DNA of 64,000 bases from Vibrio sp. SCSIO 43137 (GTDB taxonomy: Bacteria; Pseudomonadota; Gammaproteobacteria; Enterobacterales; Vibrionaceae), in the NCBI RefSeq assembly GCF_028201475.1, contig NZ_CP116383.1, positions 1,550,001 through 1,614,000 of the forward strand. Reading direction: 5' to 3'. Position numbers and translations under genes: made by a program. Positions 49,851 through 56,972 of this stretch are shown one piece after another; position 1 is the first letter of the stretch; each line of letters starts with the position of its first letter. The notes below the pieces were generated by a model, which saw only the letters and a list, made by a program, of their open reading frames with translations, did no database searches and had not been told where the DNA came from.

Positions 49851-51809
49851 ATGAGAAGTACAATTTTTAAATTATCGACATTATCCGCTGTTATTCTGGC
49901 AGCCACACAGGCAAATGCGGCTCTGTATCGTATTGTGGAAGTACCGGGACCGACTCTTCAGAACTATAACCTACAGCCTGATGTACGTGGTACATACGGT
50001 AGTGCAATAGAAGCGGGTACAGGCGACTGTTTTACATCAGCTTGTGCAGACAATGCCTATGATCTCGCCGGGGAAATATTGCAGGGACCGGAAGGGAACC
50101 CATATAAAGATGAAGTAGCCTTTAAAGTAGATAATACTTTTTCATATAACTCTGAATCTGATTTAAGTGGTTATTGCTCAACTTATCTTAATTACGCGAC
50201 TTGCGGAGCGTGGACCACTGCAGAGTGGTTGGGGCTAGATGCTCAGGGACTAGGTGGATTTAAAAGAGAGCTGTTTGCGTGGAACAGTTCAACAAATTAT
50301 CCGTCGAATGCTTCGGGATTTATCGAGCCTACATCAACAACCGCTATTGATACCGCAGACGCGGCTTCTGCTCCCGCGGGCGCTAGTGCTAACCCAAATG
50401 TTAACTCGAAGAATATAGTGATTACTGCGTTAGACGGAACCCAAGCCATAGGCATCACTAGTAGCGGCTTTTATACGATGGGAGCAACGACTAAAAATGC
50501 TCAGGTATTCAGAAGTCGCGGTTTTTATGATGTTGTTGGTGGTTCTCCCGTACTTTTACCTCCAAGACAAGGTGCGTCGGCAGCCATTGTAAAAGAGATG
50601 GGCAGAACCTTTGCTTATGATTCTTTCACGTTCGGAGGGAAAACTTACGTTGTCGGAGCAGCAGCCGTTGCACCTTACTATTTTGATGACGTAAACAAAG
50701 ATGTATTAGGTGACGTTAGTACATGTGCGGCCGCAGCTAACCCATCGTCAGTAAAAGCATGTCAGACTGTCGGTTTCGCTCTTAAACCATATGTCTGGGA
50801 TATGACTACGACACCAGCAACACCTTCAGGGCTGCCAGCCGTTAACTGGGTGGGAATGAGTGCTGCTCATGACAGTGAAACAGTGGACAATTCAAGAGAA
50901 GGTAATGCTTCAGCTATTGGTAGTGTAAGAGCGGCGGTATTATCAGATGTAGCTTTGCATAATGGTAACCCTGTACTAGCCGGTTTTAATACCCAAAAAG
51001 ATGGTTCAAGCTTATTTATGCAGGCGGCAGTGTATTATCCTAAAGCGGGTTTTACTATTACTAACCCGGAAGCGTGGGAGAACAAATTTATTACCAGCGC
51101 AACGGTGAAAGATGGCAGTGATGTGGTTTACCGTAACTCTCTGGCCAAAGATATAAATAAAAACTTATTAGTTATTGGTGAAGCAAAGCGCGCAATTAAT
51201 GATAACAATGCTTTACCTAATAAGATGTTTATTGCCGATGCTTCAACTGGTAACCCATCAGCAAACTATTTTTCCGGTGGTATCTTCTTTAATGGTGCCG
51301 GTGGAGAAGCTAACGCGATCAACAACCACAATGAAATTGTAGGTCAGGTAGATTCAGAAGCTGTTAGAGAAATAAATGGCCGGGAGCGCAAACATAGGGC
51401 ATTTATTTATCCGTACAACGGTACTAACTCTAATGCAACACGTATGGCCAGATTTAAAAATCAGGCTTGGTGGATTGATAATCTGACCAACGGTGGTGCG
51501 TTTAGCAGTGCAAACAACCACTTCCGTGTAATTAATGCGTCAGATATTAATGATGCCGGTGTAATTTCTGCAACGGCAGTGAAGTGTTCTGCTGGTGAAT
51601 ATGACACTACGGCTCACAATGCGTTATGTGGTGGTGGTTCATCAGTAGAGAAGATTGTTGCAGTTAAATTGATTCCGATTAATGGTGCTACTAGCGCAGA
51701 TATTGTAGAGCGCTCGACAACGACAACTAAAGTGTCGCGTCAGGGTTCTGGCCTTGGCTGGATAACTTTGACACTATTAGGGCTAATAAGTTTCATCAGA
51801 AGAAAATAA
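49851..51809 (+). CDS. DUF3466 exported protein with GlyGly-CTERM-like tail
   Basis: 652 residues. A signal peptide covers about 1-23 (cut near ATQANA). The C-terminus SGLGWITLTLLGLISFIRRK has the layout of a GlyGly-CTERM sorting signal (Gly-rich stretch, one membrane segment, basic end), which in vibrios is processed by rhombosortase. The body contains repeated HAF-like motifs with Asn-Glu/Asp patterns. The function is not known. The ATG directly follows the uup stop codon, so it belongs to the same operon. Confidence 0.82.
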   Translation: MRSTIFKLSTLSAVILAATQANAALYRIVEVPGPTLQNYNLQPDVRGTYGSAIEAGTGDCFTSACADNAYDLAGEILQGPEGNPYKDEVAFKVDNTFSYNSESDLSGYCSTYLNYATCGAWTTAEWLGLDAQGLGGFKRELFAWNSSTNYPSNASGFIEPTSTTAIDTADAASAPAGASANPNVNSKNIVITALDGTQAIGITSSGFYTMGATTKNAQVFRSRGFYDVVGGSPVLLPPRQGASAAIVKEMGRTFAYDSFTFGGKTYVVGAAAVAPYYFDDVNKDVLGDVSTCAAAANPSSVKACQTVGFALKPYVWDMTTTPATPSGLPAVNWVGMSAAHDSETVDNSREGNASAIGSVRAAVLSDVALHNGNPVLAGFNTQKDGSSLFMQAAVYYPKAGFTITNPEAWENKFITSATVKDGSDVVYRNSLAKDINKNLLVIGEAKRAINDNNALPNKMFIADASTGNPSANYFSGGIFFNGAGGEANAINNHNEIVGQVDSEAVREINGRERKHRAFIYPYNGTNSNATRMARFKNQAWWIDNLTNGGAFSSANNHFRVINASDINDAGVISATAVKCSAGEYDTTAHNALCGGGSSVEKIVAVKLIPINGATSADIVERSTTTTKVSRQGSGLGWITLTLLGLISFIRRK

Positions 51810-51825
51810 TTTTTTCTTTCACGAG

Positions 51826-51860
51826 GCACAGGTTCAAACTTTTGAGCCTGTGCTTTTTTT
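51826..51860 (+). terminator. Terminator of the rlmKL-uup operon
   Basis: A 12-bp stem (GCACAGGTTCAA / TTGAGCCTGTGC, one G-U pair) followed by T7. Confidence 0.9.
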
Positions 51861-51974
51861 GTGCTTGAGAAACAGTTTTAATTCACTCATTCTTAATTCG
51901 TGGGGTAACAAAACATCCACGAAACAGTAATAGTAGTACGTTAGGAAACATCTCAAGGTATGAGGAACTGCACT

Positions 51975-52148
51975 ATGAAGAGACAGAAGCGTGATCGCCT
52001 GGAAAGAGCACAATCGCAAGGCTATAAAGCGGGTCTAAACGGAAGGTCAGTGGACGCATGTCCATATCAACAAACAGACGCAAGATCATTCTGGCTAGGC
52101 GGATGGCGTGATGCGAGAGACGACAAACAGACGGGTCTCTATAAATAG
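51975..52148 (+). CDS. rmf: Ribosome modulation factor
   Basis: 57 residues (MKRQKRDRLERAQSQGYKAG...), the usual size. I start at the ATG at 51975, which has GAGGA upstream. RMF dimerises 70S ribosomes into inactive 100S particles in stationary phase. Convergent with fabA, as in E. coli. Confidence 0.95.
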   Translation: MKRQKRDRLERAQSQGYKAGLNGRSVDACPYQQTDARSFWLGGWRDARDDKQTGLYK

Positions 52149-52235
52149 ATAAGTCTCAGAATTTTAGCAAAGACCCCTTAATTGGGGTCATATTTTACAC
52201 CTATAATGCATTATAACTAAATATTTAGATACAAA

Positions 52236-52262
52236 AAAGACAGCATTTCTGCTGCCTTTTCA
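52236..52262 (-). terminator. Terminator of fabA
   Basis: A GCAGCA/TGCTG-type hairpin with a T-rich end on the minus strand, just after the fabA stop. Confidence 0.7.
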
Positions 52263-52270
52263 AAATCTTA

Positions 52271-52789
52271 TCAGAAATTAGATGTGTCTTGGAAGAGTCC
52301 AACTTTAAGGTCTTTCGCTACATAAATTTCTTTACCGTCAACCAGAACGCGACCATCAGCTAAACCCATAACTAGCTTGCGGTTTACAACACGCTTCATG
52401 TTAATTTGGTAAGTTACTTTTTTCGCTGTTGGCAGAATTTGGCCTGTGAACTTAACTTCACCAACACCTAGTGCGCGGCCTTTACCTTTTCCGCCAACCC
52501 AGCCAAGGAAGAAACCAACTAGCTGCCACATTGCATCAAGGCCAAGACAGCCTGGCATGACCGGGTCGCCCGGGAAGTGGCAGTCGAAGAACCATAAATC
52601 TGGAGTGATATCCAGCTCTGCCTCAATATAACCTTTACCGAAATCACCGCCATCTTCTGTCATCAGAGTGACGCGATCCATCATCAGCATGTTAGGTGCA
52701 GGAAGTTGTGGGTAGCCCGGGCCAAAAAGTTCGCCACGGCTAGAAGCTAAAAGGTCTTCACGATTATATGAACTACGCTTATTTTGCAT
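52271..52789 (-). CDS. fabA: 3-hydroxydecanoyl-ACP dehydratase/isomerase
   Basis: 172 residues, hotdog fold with catalytic His71 ([12 protein letters not shown]) and Asp85. It dehydrates 3-hydroxydecanoyl-ACP and isomerises the product to the cis-3 form, the branch point to unsaturated fatty acids. Lies 65 bp downstream of the Lon-like gene. Confidence 0.96.
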   Translation of the reverse strand: MQNKRSSYNREDLLASSRGELFGPGYPQLPAPNMLMMDRVTLMTEDGGDFGKGYIEAELDITPDLWFFDCHFPGDPVMPGCLGLDAMWQLVGFFLGWVGGKGKGRALGVGEVKFTGQILPTAKKVTYQINMKRVVNRKLVMGLADGRVLVDGKEIYVAKDLKVGLFQDTSNF

Positions 52790-52854
52790 TTTTTAGTTAC
52801 TCCAGATTTTGGTAAGAGCATCTTAGTGAACAGGTGTACGCTAATCAAGTCCGA

Positions 52855-54513
52855 TCAGTTACCTAGCAGCCTGTTTTTTAACCTCTGAATTAGGCCGGGA
52901 GCATAATCACCACGGTTAAAATGATCGATCCGCTCAGATATTTTTTCAATAATGGTGTCGTCGTCATCGCCTCTGAACACCTTACCAGTTAGTAACGCTA
53001 TAGCTTCATCGACATTCTCAACGGACCAGATATGAAAACGTCCATCTTTAACACTTTGAATAACGTCTTTATGCAATGCTAAATGCTTGAGGTTCGATTT
53101 AGGTAAAATTACACCTTGGTTTCCTGTCAGAGTTTGATGCTCGCAAACCCGGTAGAAACCTTCTATTTTTTCGTTTAATCCACCCACAGCCTGGACCCGG
53201 CCGAACTGGTCTACCGCTCCTGTAACCGCGATTTGCTGATTAATAGGGTATCCGGAAAGGGCACTGACTAAACTACAGAGCTCAGCCAGAGAGGCACTGT
53301 CGCCGTCAACTTCGCAGTAAGACTGTTCAAATACGATAGAAGCTGAGTAGGGTAAAGGTTCATCGAGATTTAAAGCTGAACTAACGAAGGCCTGCATTAT
53401 CATCATACCTTTAGCATGGAGATTTCCGCCCAGCTCAGCCTTTCTTTCTACATCTGAAATATCCCCGTCACCAAAATGAATAACGCAGGAAATTCGTGCC
53501 GGTTCGCCGTAAGAGACCGGGTGCCCGGGCACGTCGATAACAGTAAGACCATTTACCTGACCAACTTGCTCGCCACTAGTTTCAATAATTACCTGGCCGT
53601 CAAGAATATCATCAAGGGCTCGTAAGGGCAGGTAAGACTCTCGGTAATACTTCTTATCAAGTGCAGCATCAAGATCGCCATCAGAGATGAAATTCCCGTT
53701 AGATTCTAATGCGGCTTCTGATAACAAAGAGTTATGCCATTGAAGACACAGAGGAACAACATGTCGATCTTCTCTTTCTCTCGCACCGGCTAATAATAAG
53801 CGCTTAACTCCGCTGCTGTCAGGGAGCGGTAGTTCAAACTCACTGCACAGACCTTTAACATAGCCAAGATAGCCCTCAATGCTTTCTGATGTGAGTTTGG
53901 CCTCTAACTCAATTTCGCTAAAGATGCAAAAGCCTGAATGAATATCAGAATCAAAATAGTCGAGCTCACTCATCTGCTCCCTGTCACCGATAACGATCAG
54001 TTTGATGTCATACTGATTAGAGGGTGGGGTTAATGTCAGGTGTTTAGGATCAACACTGACTGGGGATACCGACTCACCAAGTAGAGCTGACTTCAGTATC
54101 ATCCAGGATGATGGATTTGCCATAATTAAGTTGGCTGATACCACGAGATAGCCGCCATTTGCCTTACTTAATAAACCTTCAGATAAAATATCAACCTGAC
54201 CATCTTTGGCTTTGTACTCACCCAGAATAGAGCGAATCTCAAGCGTTTCGGCTTTTATAACAACCCGGTCATCAGGAACTAAATGCTCTTTGCGGATAGC
54301 GTCAATTACAGCATTACGGTAGATAGCATTGTCCGGAGAGTTAACAAGAAGAACTTTGGTCCAGTTTTTAAGTTGTTCGAAACGAACCAAGGCTGCACGC
54401 AATCTTGGTTGCAGATCTAAAAATGTAAGACTGTTTATAGAGGCAAAACGATCAATACTCGTTTGGTATTCATCATATTGAGGAGTGACTGAGCGCCAGT
54501 TTTCTTGATTCAT
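52855..54513 (-). CDS. Lon-like ATP-dependent protease family protein (YcbZ type)
   Basis: 552 residues. The C-terminal half is a Lon serine peptidase domain with the Ser in DGDSASLAE (near residue 405) and the Lys in GGLNEKIEGF (near 447). The N-terminal part is a diverged AAA-like region without a clear Walker A, as in YcbZ (LonP/LonB-like). Position between fabA and matP is conserved from Vibrio to E. coli. Confidence 0.9.
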   Translation of the reverse strand: MNQENWRSVTPQYDEYQTSIDRFASINSLTFLDLQPRLRAALVRFEQLKNWTKVLLVNSPDNAIYRNAVIDAIRKEHLVPDDRVVIKAETLEIRSILGEYKAKDGQVDILSEGLLSKANGGYLVVSANLIMANPSSWMILKSALLGESVSPVSVDPKHLTLTPPSNQYDIKLIVIGDREQMSELDYFDSDIHSGFCIFSEIELEAKLTSESIEGYLGYVKGLCSEFELPLPDSSGVKRLLLAGAREREDRHVVPLCLQWHNSLLSEAALESNGNFISDGDLDAALDKKYYRESYLPLRALDDILDGQVIIETSGEQVGQVNGLTVIDVPGHPVSYGEPARISCVIHFGDGDISDVERKAELGGNLHAKGMMIMQAFVSSALNLDEPLPYSASIVFEQSYCEVDGDSASLAELCSLVSALSGYPINQQIAVTGAVDQFGRVQAVGGLNEKIEGFYRVCEHQTLTGNQGVILPKSNLKHLALHKDVIQSVKDGRFHIWSVENVDEAIALLTGKVFRGDDDDTIIEKISERIDHFNRGDYAPGLIQRLKNRLLGN

Positions 54514-54638
54514 TGAAAAACTAAGTTAAGGAAAAGGGTGTCGATTATATATAAAAATGTCTGCTTCTTATACTTCTAATCTAGTTAACATTTTTTAATC
54601 TGTCAGTAAAAAAATGTTTGGTTGTTAGTGATATGTGG

Positions 54639-54651
54639 GTTACGCTGTCAC
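54639..54651. promoter_or_regulatory. Near-consensus matS upstream of matP
   Basis: GTTACGCTGTCAC matches the matS pattern at 12 of 13 positions and lies 25 bp before the matP start codon, where MatP binding could also control its own gene. Confidence 0.45.
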
Positions 54652-54675
54652 TATAACTTGCGGCAGGAATAATTT

Positions 54676-55125
54676 ATGAAATACCAACAACTTGAAAACT
54701 TAGAGTGTGGCTGGAAGTGGCATTATCTTATAAAGAAATGGAAAGATGGAGAAACCATTACGCGTCATATTGATACTAGTGAAGCGCAGCAAGCCATTGA
54801 GGCACTGAAGGCACTAGAACATGATCCGGTGAAAGTACTGGATTGGATTGACGCTAATATGGCTCCCGAGTTGGATAATAAGTTAAAGCAGGCTATTCGT
54901 GCCAAGCGCAAGCGTCACTTTAACGCCGAACAGGTCCATACTAAGAAGAAGTCGATCGATCTTGATTATCGTGTCTGGGAAAAATTGTCCAATCAGGCAA
55001 ATGAGCTTGGCTGTACCTTGTCAGATGCTATTGAATATCTTCTTAGTGAAGCAGCACGCACAGAAAAAGCGGCAAAGAAAGTGAATACTTTAAAGGAAGA
55101 TTTAAGCAAATTGCTAGGTGATTAA
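54676..55125 (+). CDS. matP: Macrodomain Ter protein MatP
   Basis: 149 residues. An N-terminal four-helix part (MKYQQLENLECGWKWHYLIKKWKDG) is followed by a ribbon-helix-helix DNA-binding domain (KKSIDLDYRVWEKLSNQANELG) and a C-terminal coiled coil. It binds matS palindromes and holds the Ter region at midcell. A matS-like site lies in its upstream region. Confidence 0.95.
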   Translation: MKYQQLENLECGWKWHYLIKKWKDGETITRHIDTSEAQQAIEALKALEHDPVKVLDWIDANMAPELDNKLKQAIRAKRKRHFNAEQVHTKKKSIDLDYRVWEKLSNQANELGCTLSDAIEYLLSEAARTEKAAKKVNTLKEDLSKLLGD

Positions 55126-55143
55126 TTAGGAGAGTTGTAAGTT

Positions 55144-55455
55144 ATGATGTATGTAATAATTGCAGGTGCTTTAGTAATTTTCTGGTTAGTTGCAATAGAC
55201 AGGCCTGTTTTGAAAATGGAGTTTAAAGATGGCGAACTGATAAAGCATAAAGGTAATATGCCTCATGGTTTCAGTCATAACTGCCGCGAAATTGGGCATA
55301 AGACACCATTTAGCGGAACGGTTAAAGTCTATATGACGCGCTCAGGCCCAAAATTGAAGTTTTCAAAAGGTATTTCAAATAAGATTCAACAACGGATCAG
55401 GAATGTTTTTCCACATCAGGGTTTCACCAGCAAAGGAAACAAAAAGGCTCGCTAG
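55144..55455 (+). CDS. DUF3634 small membrane-anchored protein
   Basis: 103 residues. One N-terminal membrane segment (about 3-19), then a basic soluble part (...GFSHNCREIGHKTPFSG). DUF3634 is found next to matP in vibrios; function unknown. AGGAG upstream, 18 bp after matP, probably same transcript. Last host gene before the provirus. Confidence 0.82.
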   Translation: MMYVIIAGALVIFWLVAIDRPVLKMEFKDGELIKHKGNMPHGFSHNCREIGHKTPFSGTVKVYMTRSGPKLKFSKGISNKIQQRIRNVFPHQGFTSKGNKKAR

Positions 55456-55496
55456 TTTTTGGTAGATGTAAACAGTAAAAAAATCGTTTTAATTAT

Positions 55497-55530
55497 AAGC
55501 CCATAATCTGACATGCTTACGGGCTTTTTT
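55497..55530 (+). terminator. Terminator of matP-DUF3634
   Basis: A 6-bp stem (AAGCCC / GGGCTT) with an 18-nt loop and T6. Confidence 0.75.
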
Positions 55531-55565
55531 GTTATGTATTGAAGATACAAGCACCTCCATGTCTC

Positions 55566-55593
55566 AGTTCGCATTAGGTATAATGTGGTAAAT
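55566..55593 (+). other. dif-like XerCD site, left end (attL candidate) of the provirus
   Basis: 28 bp organised as a dif site: XerC arm AGTTCGCATTA, 6-bp centre GGTATA, XerD arm ATGTGGTAAAT. Compared with Vibrio cholerae dif1 as I remember it, 22 of 28 bases agree: 10 of 11 in the XerC arm and 8 of 11 in the XerD arm. It lies after matP-DUF3634, where dif1 is found in V. cholerae, and 6 bp before the first provirus gene. The degenerate XerD arm suggests a hybrid or phage-derived site, and the functional dif is then expected at the right end, outside the window. Confidence 0.7.
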
Positions 55594-55598
55594 AGGCG

Positions 55599-55865
55599 CT
55601 AGGAGGCGCGCCCATCATGTAAGGCATTGATTAGGCGAGGGTTTGTATACTTATCGTCTATCAAACCATAGACGACATTTTGATCCTCTTCCTCTAACAA
55701 ATCGGCTATTTGGAAAGCCACATCCCAGTCCATAGAACACTTACCTTTGCGCCAGTGGCGCAATCTACCATGCCCAACCTCTAATAATTGAGCCAATTGG
55801 TACTCGCTAGTTAGCTCAAACTTAAGTTTCAAGCGGTCTAGCAGCGTGTTGGTGTAATTTGTCAT
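55599..55865 (-). CDS. Phage repressor-like helix-turn-helix protein (DUF3693-like)
   Basis: 88 residues from the ATG at 55865, which has AAGGGA well placed upstream; a TTG two codons earlier is less likely. The protein has an N-terminal HTH: YQLAQLLEVGHGRLRHWRKGK, then a small helical domain (WDVAFQIADLLEEED). Proteins of this form are found in Vibrio phages and plasmids as repressors. It is divergent from all other provirus genes, as expected for the lysogeny regulator, and its stop is 6 bp from the dif-like site. Confidence 0.78.
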   Translation of the reverse strand: MTNYTNTLLDRLKLKFELTSEYQLAQLLEVGHGRLRHWRKGKCSMDWDVAFQIADLLEEEDQNVVYGLIDDKYTNPRLINALHDGRAS

Positions 55866-56004
55866 TTGCAAAATCCCTTAAAGGTCATTTGTTAAATCAT
55901 AGTGGATCATAATGTTCTTTTCACTATGCGAAACCGAGTTGTCATAGCAAATTGTTTGCCTTATTGTGATTTAAGAACAAACAACAGCTTAGGGATACGC
56001 CGTT
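55866..56004. promoter_or_regulatory. Divergent early control region with two inverted repeats
   Basis: Between the repressor and the early operon lie two perfect 7-bp inverted repeats: CATAGTG (55898-55904) with CACTATG (55922-55928), and TTGTTTG (55952-55958) with CAAACAA (55978-55984). The first covers the probable repressor promoter (a TATGAT on the minus strand), the second overlaps the rightward promoter. Both are candidate operators of the repressor. Confidence 0.5.
55939..55967 (+). promoter_or_regulatory. Putative early rightward promoter
   Basis: TTGTCA, a 17-bp spacer and TATTGT give a fair sigma-70 promoter facing the early genes, about 38 bp before the first start codon. One arm of the TTGTTTG/CAAACAA repeat lies in its spacer, so a repressor bound there would block it. 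Confidence 0.5.
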
Positions 56005-56217
56005 ATGACAACTCAAGTTTCAGACCCCATTCACTTGCCTTGCCCAGATATGGCAGGGTGTACCAATTTCGACCCATCACTTTCGAAGCGCAATGCGCCA
56101 AAGCTGGCCGAACTGTTGAAAATGGTTCGCTCCGGAATGCCTCGCAAGACAGTTTCTCAGATTCCTGAGAGCTATCGACAAGCGTCTATCCGTGACATTC
56201 CAGCAGATGAGAAGTGA
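56005..56217 (+). CDS. Provirus early gene, unknown
   Basis: 70 residues, first gene of the rightward series; AGGG precedes the ATG. It contains CPDMAGC near residue 13 and a basic C-terminal half (GMPRKTVSQIPESYRQASIRD) that could bind nucleic acid. Not recognised. Confidence 0.65.
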   Translation: MTTQVSDPIHLPCPDMAGCTNFDPSLSKRNAPKLAELLKMVRSGMPRKTVSQIPESYRQASIRDIPADEK

Positions 56218-56227
56218 GGGCATCGGT

Positions 56228-56557
56228 ATGAAGAGTTCAAAAGAGTTTCGTGAATATTATGCTCAGCAGAAGGTTTCATCTGAGCTGGGTAATATCATCG
56301 GAATAATTCATAACACTGAGGACTTGGCTGAAGAGCTTGGAAGCGAACGGTTAGCGAGAGATATAAATCTCCTTATCTCAGGCTTACTAATCACGAGAGA
56401 TGCCACACGCGAACAGTCGTTAGTTTTTAGACTTCAGTCGAAAAAGCTACGCGCTAAGATTCGCGCCCTTAAGAAAAGAATCCCTAAGCAAGATGAAGCG
56501 CCGGAGGTTTTAACCGTTGATGGCGCGGATTCTTCCCTTGTTGGGGGTGATGCGTGA
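56228..56557 (+). CDS. Provirus early gene, unknown helical protein
   Basis: 109 residues from the ATG at 56228, preceded by GAGGG. Predicted to be mostly helical, with a strongly basic stretch near residues 66-88 (RLQSKKLRAKIRALKKRIPKQ), which suggests nucleic-acid binding or a coiled coil. Its stop overlaps the GTG start of the next gene. Not recognised. Confidence 0.65.
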   Translation: MKSSKEFREYYAQQKVSSELGNIIGIIHNTEDLAEELGSERLARDINLLISGLLITRDATREQSLVFRLQSKKLRAKIRALKKRIPKQDEAPEVLTVDGADSSLVGGDA

Positions 56558-56811
56558 GAGGGTTCAAATCACCAATTACCGAAATGGCCGTCCTTGAGGC
56601 TAACCATCGAAAAGAAAAACTCTTTATCGAATGGATGAAAGAGAAAGCCACTGGTTCTTCTTTGAGATTCCAATATGTGGCTGTGATAGTAGCAGAATCC
56701 ATGGCTGGCTATTTAGCTGCTCATCCAACTAAATCCAAAATGTCATTGCCTCACAGAGTGATAATCACTAAAGCAACAATTGCATCTGGTGCAGCTAAGG
56801 GAGCGAAATAA
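56554..56811 (+). CDS. Provirus early gene, unknown
   Basis: 85 residues, starting at a GTG in a GTGA overlap with the previous gene; an internal ATG ten codons later is the alternative. Contains a hydrophobic/aromatic segment (LRFQYVAVIVAESMAGYLAA). Not recognised. Ends in a TAATG overlap with the next gene. Confidence 0.6.
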   Translation: MRGFKSPITEMAVLEANHRKEKLFIEWMKEKATGSSLRFQYVAVIVAESMAGYLAAHPTKSKMSLPHRVIITKATIASGAAKGAK

Positions 56812-56972
56812 TGAACCCCTTTAAGCGTCGCTCAATTTTCATTTTCATGAATGGGTTTATTGTATCCAGTTGGTTAGCCAACTACTGGCCGCCAATCAGT
56901 GGCGGTGTAGCATTATTTTTCTTGGCCTTGTATCAGGTGCTTAACCTTTTTGACAAAAAAGGGCTAATCTGA
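56811..56972 (+). CDS. Small provirus membrane protein
   Basis: 53 residues (MNPFKRRSIFIFMNGFIVSS...), basic N-terminus and two short hydrophobic segments (about 9-24 and 32-47). Start and stop both overlap the neighbouring genes by one or two bases (TAATG, TGATG), so it is clearly part of the operon. Not recognised; a membrane role in early infection or holin-like function is possible but unproven. Confidence 0.6.
   Translation: MNPFKRRSIFIFMNGFIVSSWLANYWPPISGGVALFFLALYQVLNLFDKKGLI

Noticed and set aside
55456..55598. tRNA gene as integration target
   Set aside because: No cloverleaf can be drawn; the only site is the dif-like sequence.
55595..55612. Short GGCGC/GCGCC inverted repeat next to the dif-like site
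   Set aside because: It lies within or beside the end of the repressor gene and is too short to claim as part of the attachment site.
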